Below are positions 1 through 7,519 of a stretch of DNA of 13,953 nt, in pieces (the first letter of the stretch is position 1; each line of letters starts with the position of its first letter). Made by a program: the position numbers and the translations under genes. The stretch is from Clostridia bacterium (GTDB taxonomy: Bacteria > Bacillota > Clostridia > Oscillospirales > Acutalibacteraceae), in assembly GCA_900755995.1 (NCBI GenBank), contig CAAEIM010000053.1, forward strand, positions 1-13,953. The letters are read 5' to 3'. Below the pieces are notes generated by a model. That model was not told where the DNA came from. It searched no databases and worked only from the letters and a program-made list of their open reading frames with translations.

Positions 1-24
1 TGTTGTCGGCGCGCCCCCCCCCCC
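1..24. other. Contig-edge artefact: AscI-like site plus 11-C homopolymer
   Basis: Bases 8-15 read ggcgcgcc and bases 14-24 are eleven consecutive C. From about base 24 outward the hydG frame stops matching the conserved HydG sequence. The composition is unlike anything else in this AT-rich window. I read it as adaptor or low-quality assembly sequence rather than genome. Confidence 0.65.
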
Positions 25-446
25 GCCTCTATTGCAAGCCTTTTGTGACCCATATCCTGCAATGCGATAACCTCTTTTTTTACTTCTTCCTGAGTGAGCT
101 TTTTACGGCAGATATGCTTGTTTTTTATATGATACGGACAGTAAACGCAGCTGTTTACGCAGTAATTTGAGAGATAAAGCGGTGCAAACATAACTATTCT
201 GTCACCGTAAAAATCCTTTTTTATCTGCTCAGCAAGGTCATAAATCTGTGCAAGCCTTTCCTTGTCCTCGCACGCAAGCAGAACGCTCGCCTCCCTGTGC
301 TCAAGGCCCTTTCTCAGCCTTGCCTTTGCAATAATACTGTCAATAAGCTCAAGGTTATCCTTGTTTTCATCAGCATATCTGAGGGTTGCAAGGATTTCCT
401 CATCGCTGATAAATTCCTCTGCTTTCAGAGATTTTTTGTCATACAT
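1..446 (-). CDS. hydG: [FeFe]-hydrogenase maturase HydG (radical SAM tyrosine lyase), N-terminal part, cut by window edge
   Basis: HydG cleaves tyrosine to make the CO and cyanide ligands of the [FeFe]-hydrogenase H-cluster in the cytoplasm. About 148 codons are present, starting at ATG 446. The 4Fe-4S radical-SAM motif C-x3-C-x2-C is at residues 96, 100 and 103 (CVNSCVYCPYH), in the HydG-typical context MFAPLYLSNYC. The family string KHICRKKLTQEE follows, then LQDMGHKRLAIEAG. After residue 142 the reading becomes a Gly run that does not match the expected GEDP-type sequence; this coincides with the 11-C homopolymer at the contig end and is probably artefact. A ribosome site AAGGGA lies about 8 nt upstream, inside the last codons of hydE, whose stop is only 4 nt away, so the two genes are one translationally coupled operon. 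Identification is very secure; the C-terminal two thirds are outside the window. Confidence 0.95.
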   Translation of the reverse strand, partial: MYDKKSLKAEEFISDEEILATLRYADENKDNLELIDSIIAKARLRKGLEHREASVLLACEDKERLAQIYDLAEQIKKDFYGDRIVMFAPLYLSNYCVNSCVYCPYHIKNKHICRKKLTQEEVKKEVIALQDMGHKRLAIEAGGGARRQ

Positions 447-450
447 TTTA

Positions 451-1524
451 TTATCCCTTTCCGTTCATATCCTGCACCGAGGACGGAATATAGTTTCCGA
501 CATCGGTCACAATCTCAAATCCGATAGACTTCATTCGTTTTTTCATACAGTCAATGCACTCCGCCGCCTCGTCATCCGTACAGATTTTATTATCATAGAG
601 TGAATAATCTTTCCTGTGCTCAAGCGGAGAGAGGTTTGGCATAACAACATTTGCTCCGTGCAAAATTCCCTTTTCCCTGCCGTTGCCGGCAGCAGTGCCG
701 AGGGCTGTGGTTGCCGGCAGCAAAATGCTCGGCAAAAGCAGACGGACTGTGGAAATGAGCACAAGGCAAAGACGGACGCTACCTTTTTTGTAATTCTTAA
801 AGGTCGTGTCCTTATGCGGTATATAAGGCCCTAAGCCGCACATCTGCGGATTTAACTTTTTTAAAAACAGCAAATCGTCCGCAAGGTTTTCATAGGTCTG
901 AAACGGCGAGCCGACCATAAAGCCCGCTCCCGTCTGATAGCCGATTTCTTTGAGCTGATACAGGCAGTTTATGCGATTTTTAAGCGACATATTTTTTGGA
1001 TGCAGTTTTTTATAATGCTCGAAGTCGGCAGTTTCGTGGCGGAGCAAGTATCTGTCTGCCCCTGCGTCAAACAGCCTTTTATAGCTTTCAAAGCTACGCT
1101 CTCCGAGCGAAAGCGTTACGGCGCAGTCGCTGTGCGCCTGTTTGATTTTTTTAATAACAGAGCACATCACCTCGTCTGTAAAAAAGCTGTCCTCGCCGCC
1201 CTGCAAAACAAAGGTGCGAAAGCCGAGGTCATAGCCCGTATTGCAGCACTGCAAAATCTGTTCTTCGGTAAGGCGGTAGCGAACCGCATTTGAATTTGAC
1301 CTGCGTATTCCGCAGTAAAAGCAATCGTTTTTGCAGATACTTGAAATCTCAATCAAGCCTCTGATATAAACCTTATTTGAGTAATACCTCTGCGCTGTTT
1401 TATGCGCCCTCTGCCGCAGATACTCAAGCTCGCTGTCAGTAATTGTGCTTATCAGGCTTACAAGCTCGGCTCTTTCTGCGATGTGCTCGTTGTATAGCTT
1501 GTCTATAATTTCAATATTCTTCAT
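451..1524 (-). CDS. hydE: [FeFe]-hydrogenase maturase HydE (radical SAM)
   Basis: HydE is a cytoplasmic radical-SAM enzyme that works with HydG and HydF to assemble the diiron subcluster of [FeFe]-hydrogenase. The protein is 357 aa from ATG 1524, a normal length. The 4Fe-4S ligands are C64, C68 and C71 (C-K-N-D-C-F-Y-C), followed by the HydE signature GIRRSNSNAVRYRLT and by FRTFVLQGGEDSFFTDE. GAGFMVGSPFQT, GLGPYIPHKDTTF and LLPATTALGT also match the family. The frame stays open upstream to 1656, but that extension crosses a terminator hairpin and has no family resemblance; ATG 1524 has an AGGA ribosome site 7 nt upstream, so I chose it. hydG follows 4 nt after the stop. No obvious promoter lies between the upstream terminator and this start. 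Confidence 0.96.
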   Translation of the reverse strand: MKNIEIIDKLYNEHIAERAELVSLISTITDSELEYLRQRAHKTAQRYYSNKVYIRGLIEISSICKNDCFYCGIRRSNSNAVRYRLTEEQILQCCNTGYDLGFRTFVLQGGEDSFFTDEVMCSVIKKIKQAHSDCAVTLSLGERSFESYKRLFDAGADRYLLRHETADFEHYKKLHPKNMSLKNRINCLYQLKEIGYQTGAGFMVGSPFQTYENLADDLLFLKKLNPQMCGLGPYIPHKDTTFKNYKKGSVRLCLVLISTVRLLLPSILLPATTALGTAAGNGREKGILHGANVVMPNLSPLEHRKDYSLYDNKICTDDEAAECIDCMKKRMKSIGFEIVTDVGNYIPSSVQDMNGKG

Positions 1525-1570
1525 AATTTTTCCTGTGCCGTCAGCAAATCGGCAAAGCTGTGCTTGGGGT

Positions 1571-1600
1571 AAAAATCGGCAGGGAGAAAATCCCTGCCGA
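1571..1600 (-). terminator. Rho-independent terminator between the ydjI-like gene and hydE
   Basis: A perfect 10-bp stem pairs 1576-1585 with 1591-1600 around the loop 1586-1590, and on the minus strand it is followed by five T. It lies 120 nt past the stop of the ydjI-like gene and about 47 nt before the hydE start. It ends the upstream operon, or attenuates transcription into hydE. Confidence 0.88.
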
Positions 1601-1719
1601 CTTAATTCAGGGGAATCCCCCCCGATAATCGTTCTTAAGCAGTCAGTGGACTGCACTTATCCGAGCAGACAGTATCATGTAAATATGTACTCTTTTGCCC
1701 TAATCAAACTTAGCCGAAA

Positions 1720-3006
1720 TTATTCTGCCTTTGTGCCGCACTCAGAACAGAACTTCTGGTTTGGTGCAAGTTCACTTCCGCAGTTTGTGCAGAAGCGTTT
1801 TTTTGGTGCTTCCGGCTTTTTTGCTCCACATTCAGAGCAGAATTTGCCTGTGTTCACTGTGCCGCAGGCACAGGTCCAACCGTCTGCCGCCTGTGCAGGC
1901 GCTGCCTGCTGAGGCTGTTGCTGCTGAGGCTGCTGTGGCTGAGGCTGCTGCATTGGCTGCTGTTGTTGCTGCATTGGCTGCTGCTGATACATCTGCTGCG
2001 GCTGCTGGTTGTTGTAGTGCGGGTTTTGCTGATAGCCGCCCATAATTCCGCCTGCTGCATTCATACCAACGCCCATGCCCATAAAGCCTGCCATTGCGCC
2101 GTTTGCGTTAGAGCCGGCAGCTTTCATACCCTCTGAGATATTTGCTGCTGCATAACCCTGCTGTACTGCTGCGTCGGACATCATTGCGCCCTTGTTTCTC
2201 ATATTGATGAGTTCCTGGCTGTCCTCGCTGTAAGAAATATCAATAGCAACTGTCTGAACCTGGAAACCACGATTTGTTTCCCAATCCTCATCGAGAGTTT
2301 CAGCCATATATTTGCCGAATTCACGGGACTTACTCTTGATAAAGCTTACTCTGAAGCCGTCAGCCGAGTACTGGTTAATTGCCGAGCCTAATGCAGCCTC
2401 AAACTCTAAGCTGTACTGAGCCTGCTTTGTCTTGTAGTCAAAGGGTTGACAAGTGGTAACAAGTCCCTTATCGATAACCTCCTGATAGAATTTAAGAGGG
2501 TCTGTAATTTTGATTGAATATGTACCGTGCGCACGGATGAAAAGCTCTGAATTGTAAAAGCTGTCAAAATAGTTTACAGGACTTTTTGTACCGAAAAGAA
2601 TACCCGGTATCTCAGCAAGATTAATATAAATTACATACTGAGTCTGAGAGGGGATTCCGCCGTACTTAATACGGGAGAAGGTTTCCTTAAGAGAATCGCC
2701 GAGTTGACCGCAGAAAAGCGACGGCATTGAGCTGTTGCTTACCTGATAATAACCCGGCTCTGCAGTAAAGTCAACTACCTTACCGCCGTCAATAAGCAGC
2801 ATACACTGCTTTTCGTGAACCTGAATCATTGAACCGTTTGAAACGGTATTGGGTGTGCCCTTTGTGTTCTGAGATTTTCCGTGTGTAACCTTCTGACCCG
2901 GAACCATTACAACTGTTCCGCCCATTGGCTCAGGCTGAATTACTTCCAGCCAAGTATCCGCTAATCCGCCTTTAACCGCGTCAACGGCTGCTCTAATAAT
3001 ACCCAT
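1720..3006 (-). CDS. ydjI: SPFH/band-7 protein with Gln-rich linker and two C-terminal zinc ribbons (YdjI-like)
   Basis: 428 aa. Residues about 1-290 look like the SPFH (virion-core/YdjI) family: MGIIRAAVDAVKGGLADTWLEVI at the start, then a beta-rich core with GTKSPVNYFD and RAHGTYSIKITDP. Residues about 290-325 are Gly/Met/Ala-rich and about 325-375 are almost pure Gln/Pro (CAG/CAA runs). Two short zinc ribbons follow, one with C-x-C then C-x2-C (WTCACG, FCSECG), the second with C-x2-C twice (FCTNCG, FCSECG). B. subtilis YdjI acts at the membrane with YdjG/YdjH and the PspA homologue YdjF. The membrane-protein partner lies immediately upstream, but no pspA is in the window. ATG 3006 has AAAGGAGC 8 nt upstream. 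The function is inferred from the family and the neighbour. Confidence 0.82.
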   Translation of the reverse strand: MGIIRAAVDAVKGGLADTWLEVIQPEPMGGTVVMVPGQKVTHGKSQNTKGTPNTVSNGSMIQVHEKQCMLLIDGGKVVDFTAEPGYYQVSNSSMPSLFCGQLGDSLKETFSRIKYGGIPSQTQYVIYINLAEIPGILFGTKSPVNYFDSFYNSELFIRAHGTYSIKITDPLKFYQEVIDKGLVTTCQPFDYKTKQAQYSLEFEAALGSAINQYSADGFRVSFIKSKSREFGKYMAETLDEDWETNRGFQVQTVAIDISYSEDSQELINMRNKGAMMSDAAVQQGYAAANISEGMKAAGSNANGAMAGFMGMGVGMNAAGGIMGGYQQNPHYNNQQPQQMYQQQPMQQQQQPMQQPQPQQPQQQQPQQAAPAQAADGWTCACGTVNTGKFCSECGAKKPEAPKKRFCTNCGSELAPNQKFCSECGTKAE

Positions 3007-3045
3007 ATTTTTTGCTCCTTTTTATAAATTTATTTTTCATTCTGA

Positions 3046-3079
3046 GTTTAAAACCACTTGAATTTTGCCTGTTTTAAAC
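3046..3079. repeat. 9-bp perfect inverted repeat in the ydjH-ydjI gap
   Basis: gtttaaaac at 3046-3054 is mirrored by gttttaaac at 3071-3079 with a 16-nt loop, starting 3 nt past the ydjH-like stop. There is no U tract, so it is not a strong terminator; it could be a processing or stability hairpin that sets different levels of the two proteins. Confidence 0.45.
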
Positions 3080-3082
3080 CGA

Positions 3083-3868
3083 TTAATATGGTCGTGTAAC
3101 GTTGGTCTGTTCCCTTACGGAAGTAAACTTCCACGCTCTGATATTGATTTCGGTAATGCCTGTTCCACAGTATTCGCAGAACTTTAAACCGAGATTTTTA
3201 ATTGGTGCGCCGCAGTTAGGGCAGTTTAGTCCAAGTCCTTCCCTGCCGTCTGCAACCATATCTGCATCCTGAACATAAACAAGCTCAGTTTCATAAACAC
3301 TCTGGGTTTTCATATCTTTAGTTCCGTAAATCACCTTACCCTCGCTGTCTGTGGTGTAGCTGTAACAGCCGACAGCAGAAACAAATAAAATTCTTGCCGT
3401 TTTGCCGTCCTTTGTATAGCGAGAAATTTCGGTGCGGTGAATAACAATATCATCAAAATTCTGAGAAAGCTGACGGGCAGATAGGTCGGTAATTATACTG
3501 CTTACGCTGTCTTTGAGCGCCTTGGAGCATTCGCCGTAAAGCAATCCCACGTTTTTCTCCTCAACAGCATTCATATAGCTGCGAATAGTGCTTTCCACCT
3601 TTTTTATGTAATCCTGATAGTCAAATTCGGGAAAATCCCTTTTGATTCTCTCCAGACAAAGTGTTGTCATGGCCTGAAGTGAACGGGGAGTTTCGCTCAT
3701 ATCCTTTTTTTGCTTATTAACTCCCTCTATAATAGAATCTGTGCCGAAAGCATTTCTCGAAAACTCTCTTATACCCTTTTTCACCTTATAAACCGCCGCT
3801 ATAACCGCTATGGCTGCCACGGTTATAAGAACAAGTGTGATTATCAGTCCTATAGGTACTTCACCCAT
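3083..3868 (-). CDS. ydjH: One-pass membrane protein with TIM44-like domain and zinc ribbon (YdjH-like)
   Basis: 261 aa. Residues about 6-27 form one hydrophobic membrane segment (IGLIITLVLITVAAIAVIAA), followed by a basic stop-transfer region (VKKGIR). Residues about 75-200 resemble the TIM44-like/YdjH fold: an amphipathic helix (FPEFDYQDYIKKVESTIRSY) and then beta strands (IVIHRTEISRYTKDGKTARI). A zinc ribbon of two C-x2-C knuckles (CPNCGAPI, CEYCGTG) sits near residues 216-236, with a short tail. ATG 3868 has AAAGGAGT 7 nt upstream, and that site lies inside the last codons of aspS (4-nt gap), so translation is coupled to aspS. The SPFH partner follows 76 nt downstream. The family assignment is by resemblance to B. 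subtilis YdjH and is less certain than the pair's joint identity. Confidence 0.72.
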   Translation of the reverse strand: MGEVPIGLIITLVLITVAAIAVIAAVYKVKKGIREFSRNAFGTDSIIEGVNKQKKDMSETPRSLQAMTTLCLERIKRDFPEFDYQDYIKKVESTIRSYMNAVEEKNVGLLYGECSKALKDSVSSIITDLSARQLSQNFDDIVIHRTEISRYTKDGKTARILFVSAVGCYSYTTDSEGKVIYGTKDMKTQSVYETELVYVQDADMVADGREGLGLNCPNCGAPIKNLGLKFCEYCGTGITEINIRAWKFTSVREQTNVTRPY

Positions 3869-3872
3869 ACAC

Positions 3873-5648
3873 TTACTCCTTTGACTTTACTTCAATGCCG
3901 AGAACATCAAGGCTCTCGTCATCAACAACCGACGGGCAGGCTGACATAAGCTCGCTTGCGTTCTGCACCTTTGGAAATGCGGTAACATCACGCAGGCTGT
4001 CAGTACCGCACATAAGCATTGTTACTCGGTCAAGTCCTATGCCCATACCACCGTGCGGCGGTGCGCCGTACTTATAAGCCTCTACAAGGAAGCCGAATTT
4101 TGCCTCGATTTCCTCATCGGTAAGCTTTAGCGCCTTAAACATTCTCTGCTGCAGCTCGTAGTCGGTAATACGCATTGAGCCGCTCGACAGCTCTGTGCCG
4201 TTGAGGGTGAGGTCATACGCCTTTGCAATAACCTTGGACGGGTCTGTGTCGAGATACTGAATACACTCCTCCTTAGGCATAGTAAACGGATGGTGCATAG
4301 CAACCCACTCGCCGCTCTCCTCGTCAAATTCAAAGAACGGGAAGTCTACTATCCAAAGGAACTTAAATTCGTCCGGAATAATATCGAGAACCTTTGCAAC
4401 CTTTAGTCTTAATGCGCCGAGCGTTGAGAGAACGGTGCTGTTTTTATCGGCAACAATAAAGATAACGTCGCCCTTTTCTGCGCCGAGTCTTTCGTAAATT
4501 GCAGAAAGCTCCTCTTCGGTCATAAACTTTTTAAACGAAGCATTCGGCTCGTCAACCCATCTTACATAGGCAAGTCCCTTTGCTCCGATTCCCTTTACAT
4601 ACTCGGTGAGCTTGTCGATTTCCTTTCTGGTATAAACAGAAGCGGCGTTCTTGGCAACGATTGCCCTTACCGAGCCGCCGTTATTAATTGCGTCGGTAAA
4701 CACTCCGAATCCGCAGTCCTTTACAAGGTCGGAAATATTCTGTATCTTCATATCAAAACGAATATCAGGCTTATCTGAGCCGTAGCTCTCCATAGCCTCG
4801 GTATATGTCATCTTCTCAAAAGGAGTTACAAGATCTTTGCCGAGCACCTCTTTGAAAAGGCGCTTGAAAAGTCCCTCGTTGATTTCCATAATTTCGTCCA
4901 TATCTACAAACGAAAGCTCCATATCAATCTGAGTAAACTCAGGCTGACGGTCTGCCCTGAGGTCTTCATCTCTGAAGCAGCGGGCAAGCTGTATGTAGCG
5001 GTCAAAGCCCGACACCATCAAAAGCTGCTTGTAAATCTGTGGCGACTGCGGCAGAGCGTAGAATTTACCTTTGTGGATTCTTGACGGAACGAGGTAATCC
5101 CTTGCTCCCTCAGGAGTTGACTTTATCATCATAGGGGTTTCAATCTCGATAAAGCCGTTCTCATAAAAATAATCTCTTGCAACCTTTGCAATTTTGCTTC
5201 TCATTATAATATTATTCTGAATAGGACGGCGGCGCAGGTCAAGATAGCGGTACTTTAGCCTTAATTCCTCGTTTGTGTTTGTTTCGTCAACGATTTCAAA
5301 TGGAGGAGTCTGAGCCTTTGAAAGCACCCTGAGATCCGTTACCAATACCTCAATGTCGCCTGTCGGAATATCGCTGTTCTTTGAGCTTCTCTCACATACT
5401 ATGCCCTTGGCAGCCAAAACATACTCGCTGCGGCAGGCAAAAGCCTTGTTAAAAATCTCCTTGTCTGTTTTGTCGTTAAACGCAAGCTGAACAATGCCCG
5501 TGCGGTCACGCAAATCTATAAAAATAAGCTGACCCAGGTCACGGCAGCGCTGTACCCAGCCGCAAACCGTTACTTCTCTGCCCACATCGGTAATTCTCAA
5601 ATCCGAGCAATAGTCGGTGCGTTTAAGTCCTGTCATAAATTCTGCCAT
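3873..5648 (-). CDS. aspS: Aspartyl-tRNA synthetase
   Basis: 591 aa, full length for bacterial-type AspRS, which charges tRNA-Asp. The N-terminal OB-fold anticodon-binding domain occupies about residues 1-110 (CGWVQRCRDLGQLIFIDLRD). The class II catalytic core follows with the motif 1 region (FIEIETPMMIKSTPEGARDY), motif 2 (ARCFRDEDLRADRQPEFTQ) and motif 3 (GMGIGLDRVTMLM). The bacterial GAD insertion lies between motifs 2 and 3. The OB-fold residue that is His in non-discriminating enzymes (RRDHG) is Leu here (RDLG), pointing to a discriminating enzyme specific for tRNA-Asp. ATG 5648 has AAGGAGA about 9 nt upstream. hisS ends 50 nt upstream, the usual hisS-aspS pair. Confidence 0.98.
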   Translation of the reverse strand: MAEFMTGLKRTDYCSDLRITDVGREVTVCGWVQRCRDLGQLIFIDLRDRTGIVQLAFNDKTDKEIFNKAFACRSEYVLAAKGIVCERSSKNSDIPTGDIEVLVTDLRVLSKAQTPPFEIVDETNTNEELRLKYRYLDLRRRPIQNNIIMRSKIAKVARDYFYENGFIEIETPMMIKSTPEGARDYLVPSRIHKGKFYALPQSPQIYKQLLMVSGFDRYIQLARCFRDEDLRADRQPEFTQIDMELSFVDMDEIMEINEGLFKRLFKEVLGKDLVTPFEKMTYTEAMESYGSDKPDIRFDMKIQNISDLVKDCGFGVFTDAINNGGSVRAIVAKNAASVYTRKEIDKLTEYVKGIGAKGLAYVRWVDEPNASFKKFMTEEELSAIYERLGAEKGDVIFIVADKNSTVLSTLGALRLKVAKVLDIIPDEFKFLWIVDFPFFEFDEESGEWVAMHHPFTMPKEECIQYLDTDPSKVIAKAYDLTLNGTELSSGSMRITDYELQQRMFKALKLTDEEIEAKFGFLVEAYKYGAPPHGGMGIGLDRVTMLMCGTDSLRDVTAFPKVQNASELMSACPSVVDDESLDVLGIEVKSKE

Positions 5649-5698
5649 TTTGTGTATCTCCTTAAATTATGTATATCAAAACAAAGTAAAAGCTCAGA

Positions 5699-6994
5699 TT
5701 ACAGCTTAAAGCTGTCAACAGCGGCGAGCTGAAGCACCATAAATTTATCGGTAAAGCTGTCGTCAAGCGCAAGCTCTGTCTGCTCACCGCTCGCCATATT
5801 TTTAACAACAGCCACGCCCTTTTCAATTTCGTTATCACCAAGCACCATAGAGAATTTTGCTCCGATTTTGTCGGCATACTTCATCTGCGCCCTGAGTCCT
5901 CTGCCCACAACGTCTGTTTCGGCTATAAGACCACAGCTGCGCACATTTTTGATGATTTCAAAGGATTTGAGCGCCGCCTTTTCTCCCATTACGGCAACAT
6001 AAAGGTCGCAGCCTGACGGCTGAGGGATTTCTATTCCCTGCTTGTCCATAAGCATTAAAAGTCTTTCAATGCCCATAGCAAATCCGAGCGACGGCAGATG
6101 CTTTCCGCCGAGTTCCTCAATAAGTCCGTCATATCTTCCGCCGCCGCACACCGTGCCCTGTGCGCCGATGTAGTCGGTAACAAACTCAAATACAGTCTTT
6201 GTGTAGTAGTCGAGTCCACGCACGATGGTTGGGTTTACCGTGTATTCCACTCCTGCTGCGTCAAGATACTTCTGAACGCCGGAAAAATGCTCCTTACATT
6301 CATCGCAGAGGTAATCCGTGATTTTAGGCGCATCCTTTGCAATAGCTGAACAAATCGGGCTTTTGCAGTCGAGGATTCTCATAGGATTTTTCTCAAGTCT
6401 TGAATTACAGGTTTCGCAAAGCTCGTCCTTGTGTGCTCCAAAATATTCCTTAAGCGCCTTGTGATACTCGGCACGGCAGGTAGGACAGCCGATAGAATTA
6501 ATCTCAAGTCTGAGCTGCTTTATTCCTATGCGGTCAAAAATTGACTGCGCCGCACAGATGAGCTCTGCGTCGGCAACAGGTGACTGAGTGCCGTAAACCT
6601 CAAGTCCGAACTGGTGAAACTCTCTGAGTCTGCCCGCCTGCGGCTTTTCGTAACGGTAGCACGATACAAAGTAGCTCGCCTTAATAGGCAGACTGTCGTT
6701 TACAAGGCCATGCTCAAGCACTGCTCTTGCCGCACCTGCTGTACCCTCAGGTCTGAGCGTAACGCTCTCGCCGCCCTTTGTGTCAAAGGTGTACATTTCC
6801 TTTTGAACAACATCGGTTGTCTGTCCCACACCTCTTGCAAAAAGCTCGGTATGCTCAAACACAGGTGTGCGGATTTCCTTAAAGCCGTAAGACGCAGATT
6901 CTCTGCGCATAATATCTTCCACAAACTGCCAGCGGTAGCTGTCCTTTGGCAGAACATCTTCTGTACCCTTAATTTTCTTGGTGATTACTCCCAT
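5699..6994 (-). CDS. hisS: Histidyl-tRNA synthetase
   Basis: 431 aa, normal length. A class II synthetase that attaches histidine to tRNA-His. It starts with the family string KKIKGTEDVLP. Motif 2 is present (YRYEKPQAGRLREFHQFG), preceded by TLRPEGTAGAARA. The histidine-specific loops GLDYYTKTVFEF and CGGGRYDGL are intact, as is motif 3 (LGFAMGIERLLML). The C-terminal anticodon-binding domain starts near residue 335 (CDLYVAVMGE). ATG 6994 has GGAGG 6 nt upstream. A TATAAT-like box at 7007-7012 may give hisS its own start, but no good -35 accompanies it. No T-box signature is visible in the 99-nt leader. It is cotranscribed with aspS. Confidence 0.98.
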   Translation of the reverse strand: MGVITKKIKGTEDVLPKDSYRWQFVEDIMRRESASYGFKEIRTPVFEHTELFARGVGQTTDVVQKEMYTFDTKGGESVTLRPEGTAGAARAVLEHGLVNDSLPIKASYFVSCYRYEKPQAGRLREFHQFGLEVYGTQSPVADAELICAAQSIFDRIGIKQLRLEINSIGCPTCRAEYHKALKEYFGAHKDELCETCNSRLEKNPMRILDCKSPICSAIAKDAPKITDYLCDECKEHFSGVQKYLDAAGVEYTVNPTIVRGLDYYTKTVFEFVTDYIGAQGTVCGGGRYDGLIEELGGKHLPSLGFAMGIERLLMLMDKQGIEIPQPSGCDLYVAVMGEKAALKSFEIIKNVRSCGLIAETDVVGRGLRAQMKYADKIGAKFSMVLGDNEIEKGVAVVKNMASGEQTELALDDSFTDKFMVLQLAAVDSFKL

Positions 6995-7051
6995 TATTTC
7001 CTCCGAATTATAAAACCTTTTGTATTAACCAAAAATATCCTTATAAACACA

Positions 7052-7082
7052 ATTATCGGGCAGCACAAAACCGCCCGACAAT
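7052..7082 (-). terminator. Hairpin between mgsA-like gene and hisS, weak or partial terminator
   Basis: 7052-7061 pairs with 7073-7082 (10 positions, one mismatch) around an 11-nt loop. The minus-strand sequence after the stem is only moderately T-rich, so termination would be partial; read-through into hisS is likely. Confidence 0.5.
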
Positions 7083-7093
7083 ATTAACAATTT

Positions 7094-7489
7094 TTACTTT
7101 AAAATATTTCTCCAGTCAAGATCCCCTCGCTCAAGTCCGTGAATGAGCACCTCTGCGGTGGCAATGTTTGTTGCAACCGGAATATTGTGCATATCACAAA
7201 GTCTGAGCATATTCATATCGTTTGGTTCGTTTGGCTTTGGATTGAGCGGATCTCTGAAAAACAGAAGCATATCAATTTCATTGCAGGCAATTCTTGCCGC
7301 AATCTGCTGGCTGCCGCCCTGTGAACCGGCCAAAAACTTCTGAATTGTAAGTCCTGTTGCCTCTGAAACAATTTTTCCCGTAGTACCTGTTGCACAAAGG
7401 TTGTTTCTGCTTAAAACGCCGCAATAAGCAATGCAGAACTGAACCATAAGTTCCTTTTTTTCATCGTGTGCAATAAGAGCAATATTCAT
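7094..7489 (-). CDS. mgsA: Methylglyoxal-synthase family protein with altered active-site residues
   Basis: 131 aa. The MgsA fold is clear: ALIAHD at residues 4-9, phosphate-binding ATGTTG (33-38), FFRDPL (77-82) and IPVATN. MgsA converts dihydroxyacetone phosphate to methylglyoxal. By alignment with the E. coli enzyme, Asp20 and Asp91 are kept (D9, D80), but the catalytic base Asp71 is Ser60 (GGSQQ instead of GGDQQ), His98 is Asn87 and Asp101 is Asn90 (PNEPN instead of PHxPD). Activity is therefore doubtful; a changed or lost reaction is inference. ATG 7489 is chosen over the upstream TTG at 7495 because GGAGG lies 9 nt before the ATG and only 3 nt before the TTG. It sits 30 nt after the minD-like gene, a pairing I associate with Clostridia. 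Confidence 0.88.
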   Translation of the reverse strand: MNIALIAHDEKKELMVQFCIAYCGVLSRNNLCATGTTGKIVSEATGLTIQKFLAGSQGGSQQIAARIACNEIDMLLFFRDPLNPKPNEPNDMNMLRLCDMHNIPVATNIATAEVLIHGLERGDLDWRNILK

Positions 7490-7519
7490 ACACAAATTCC
7501 TCCCTATATTTAAAAAGAC

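Noticed and set aside
1525..1656. 44-residue N-terminal extension of HydE
   Set aside because: It would translate through a perfect terminator hairpin and does not look like HydE; ATG 1524 has a proper ribosome site.
6995..7093. T-box riboswitch in front of hisS
   Set aside because: Only one simple hairpin is present, the leader is under 100 nt and the conserved T-box antiterminator sequence is not seen.
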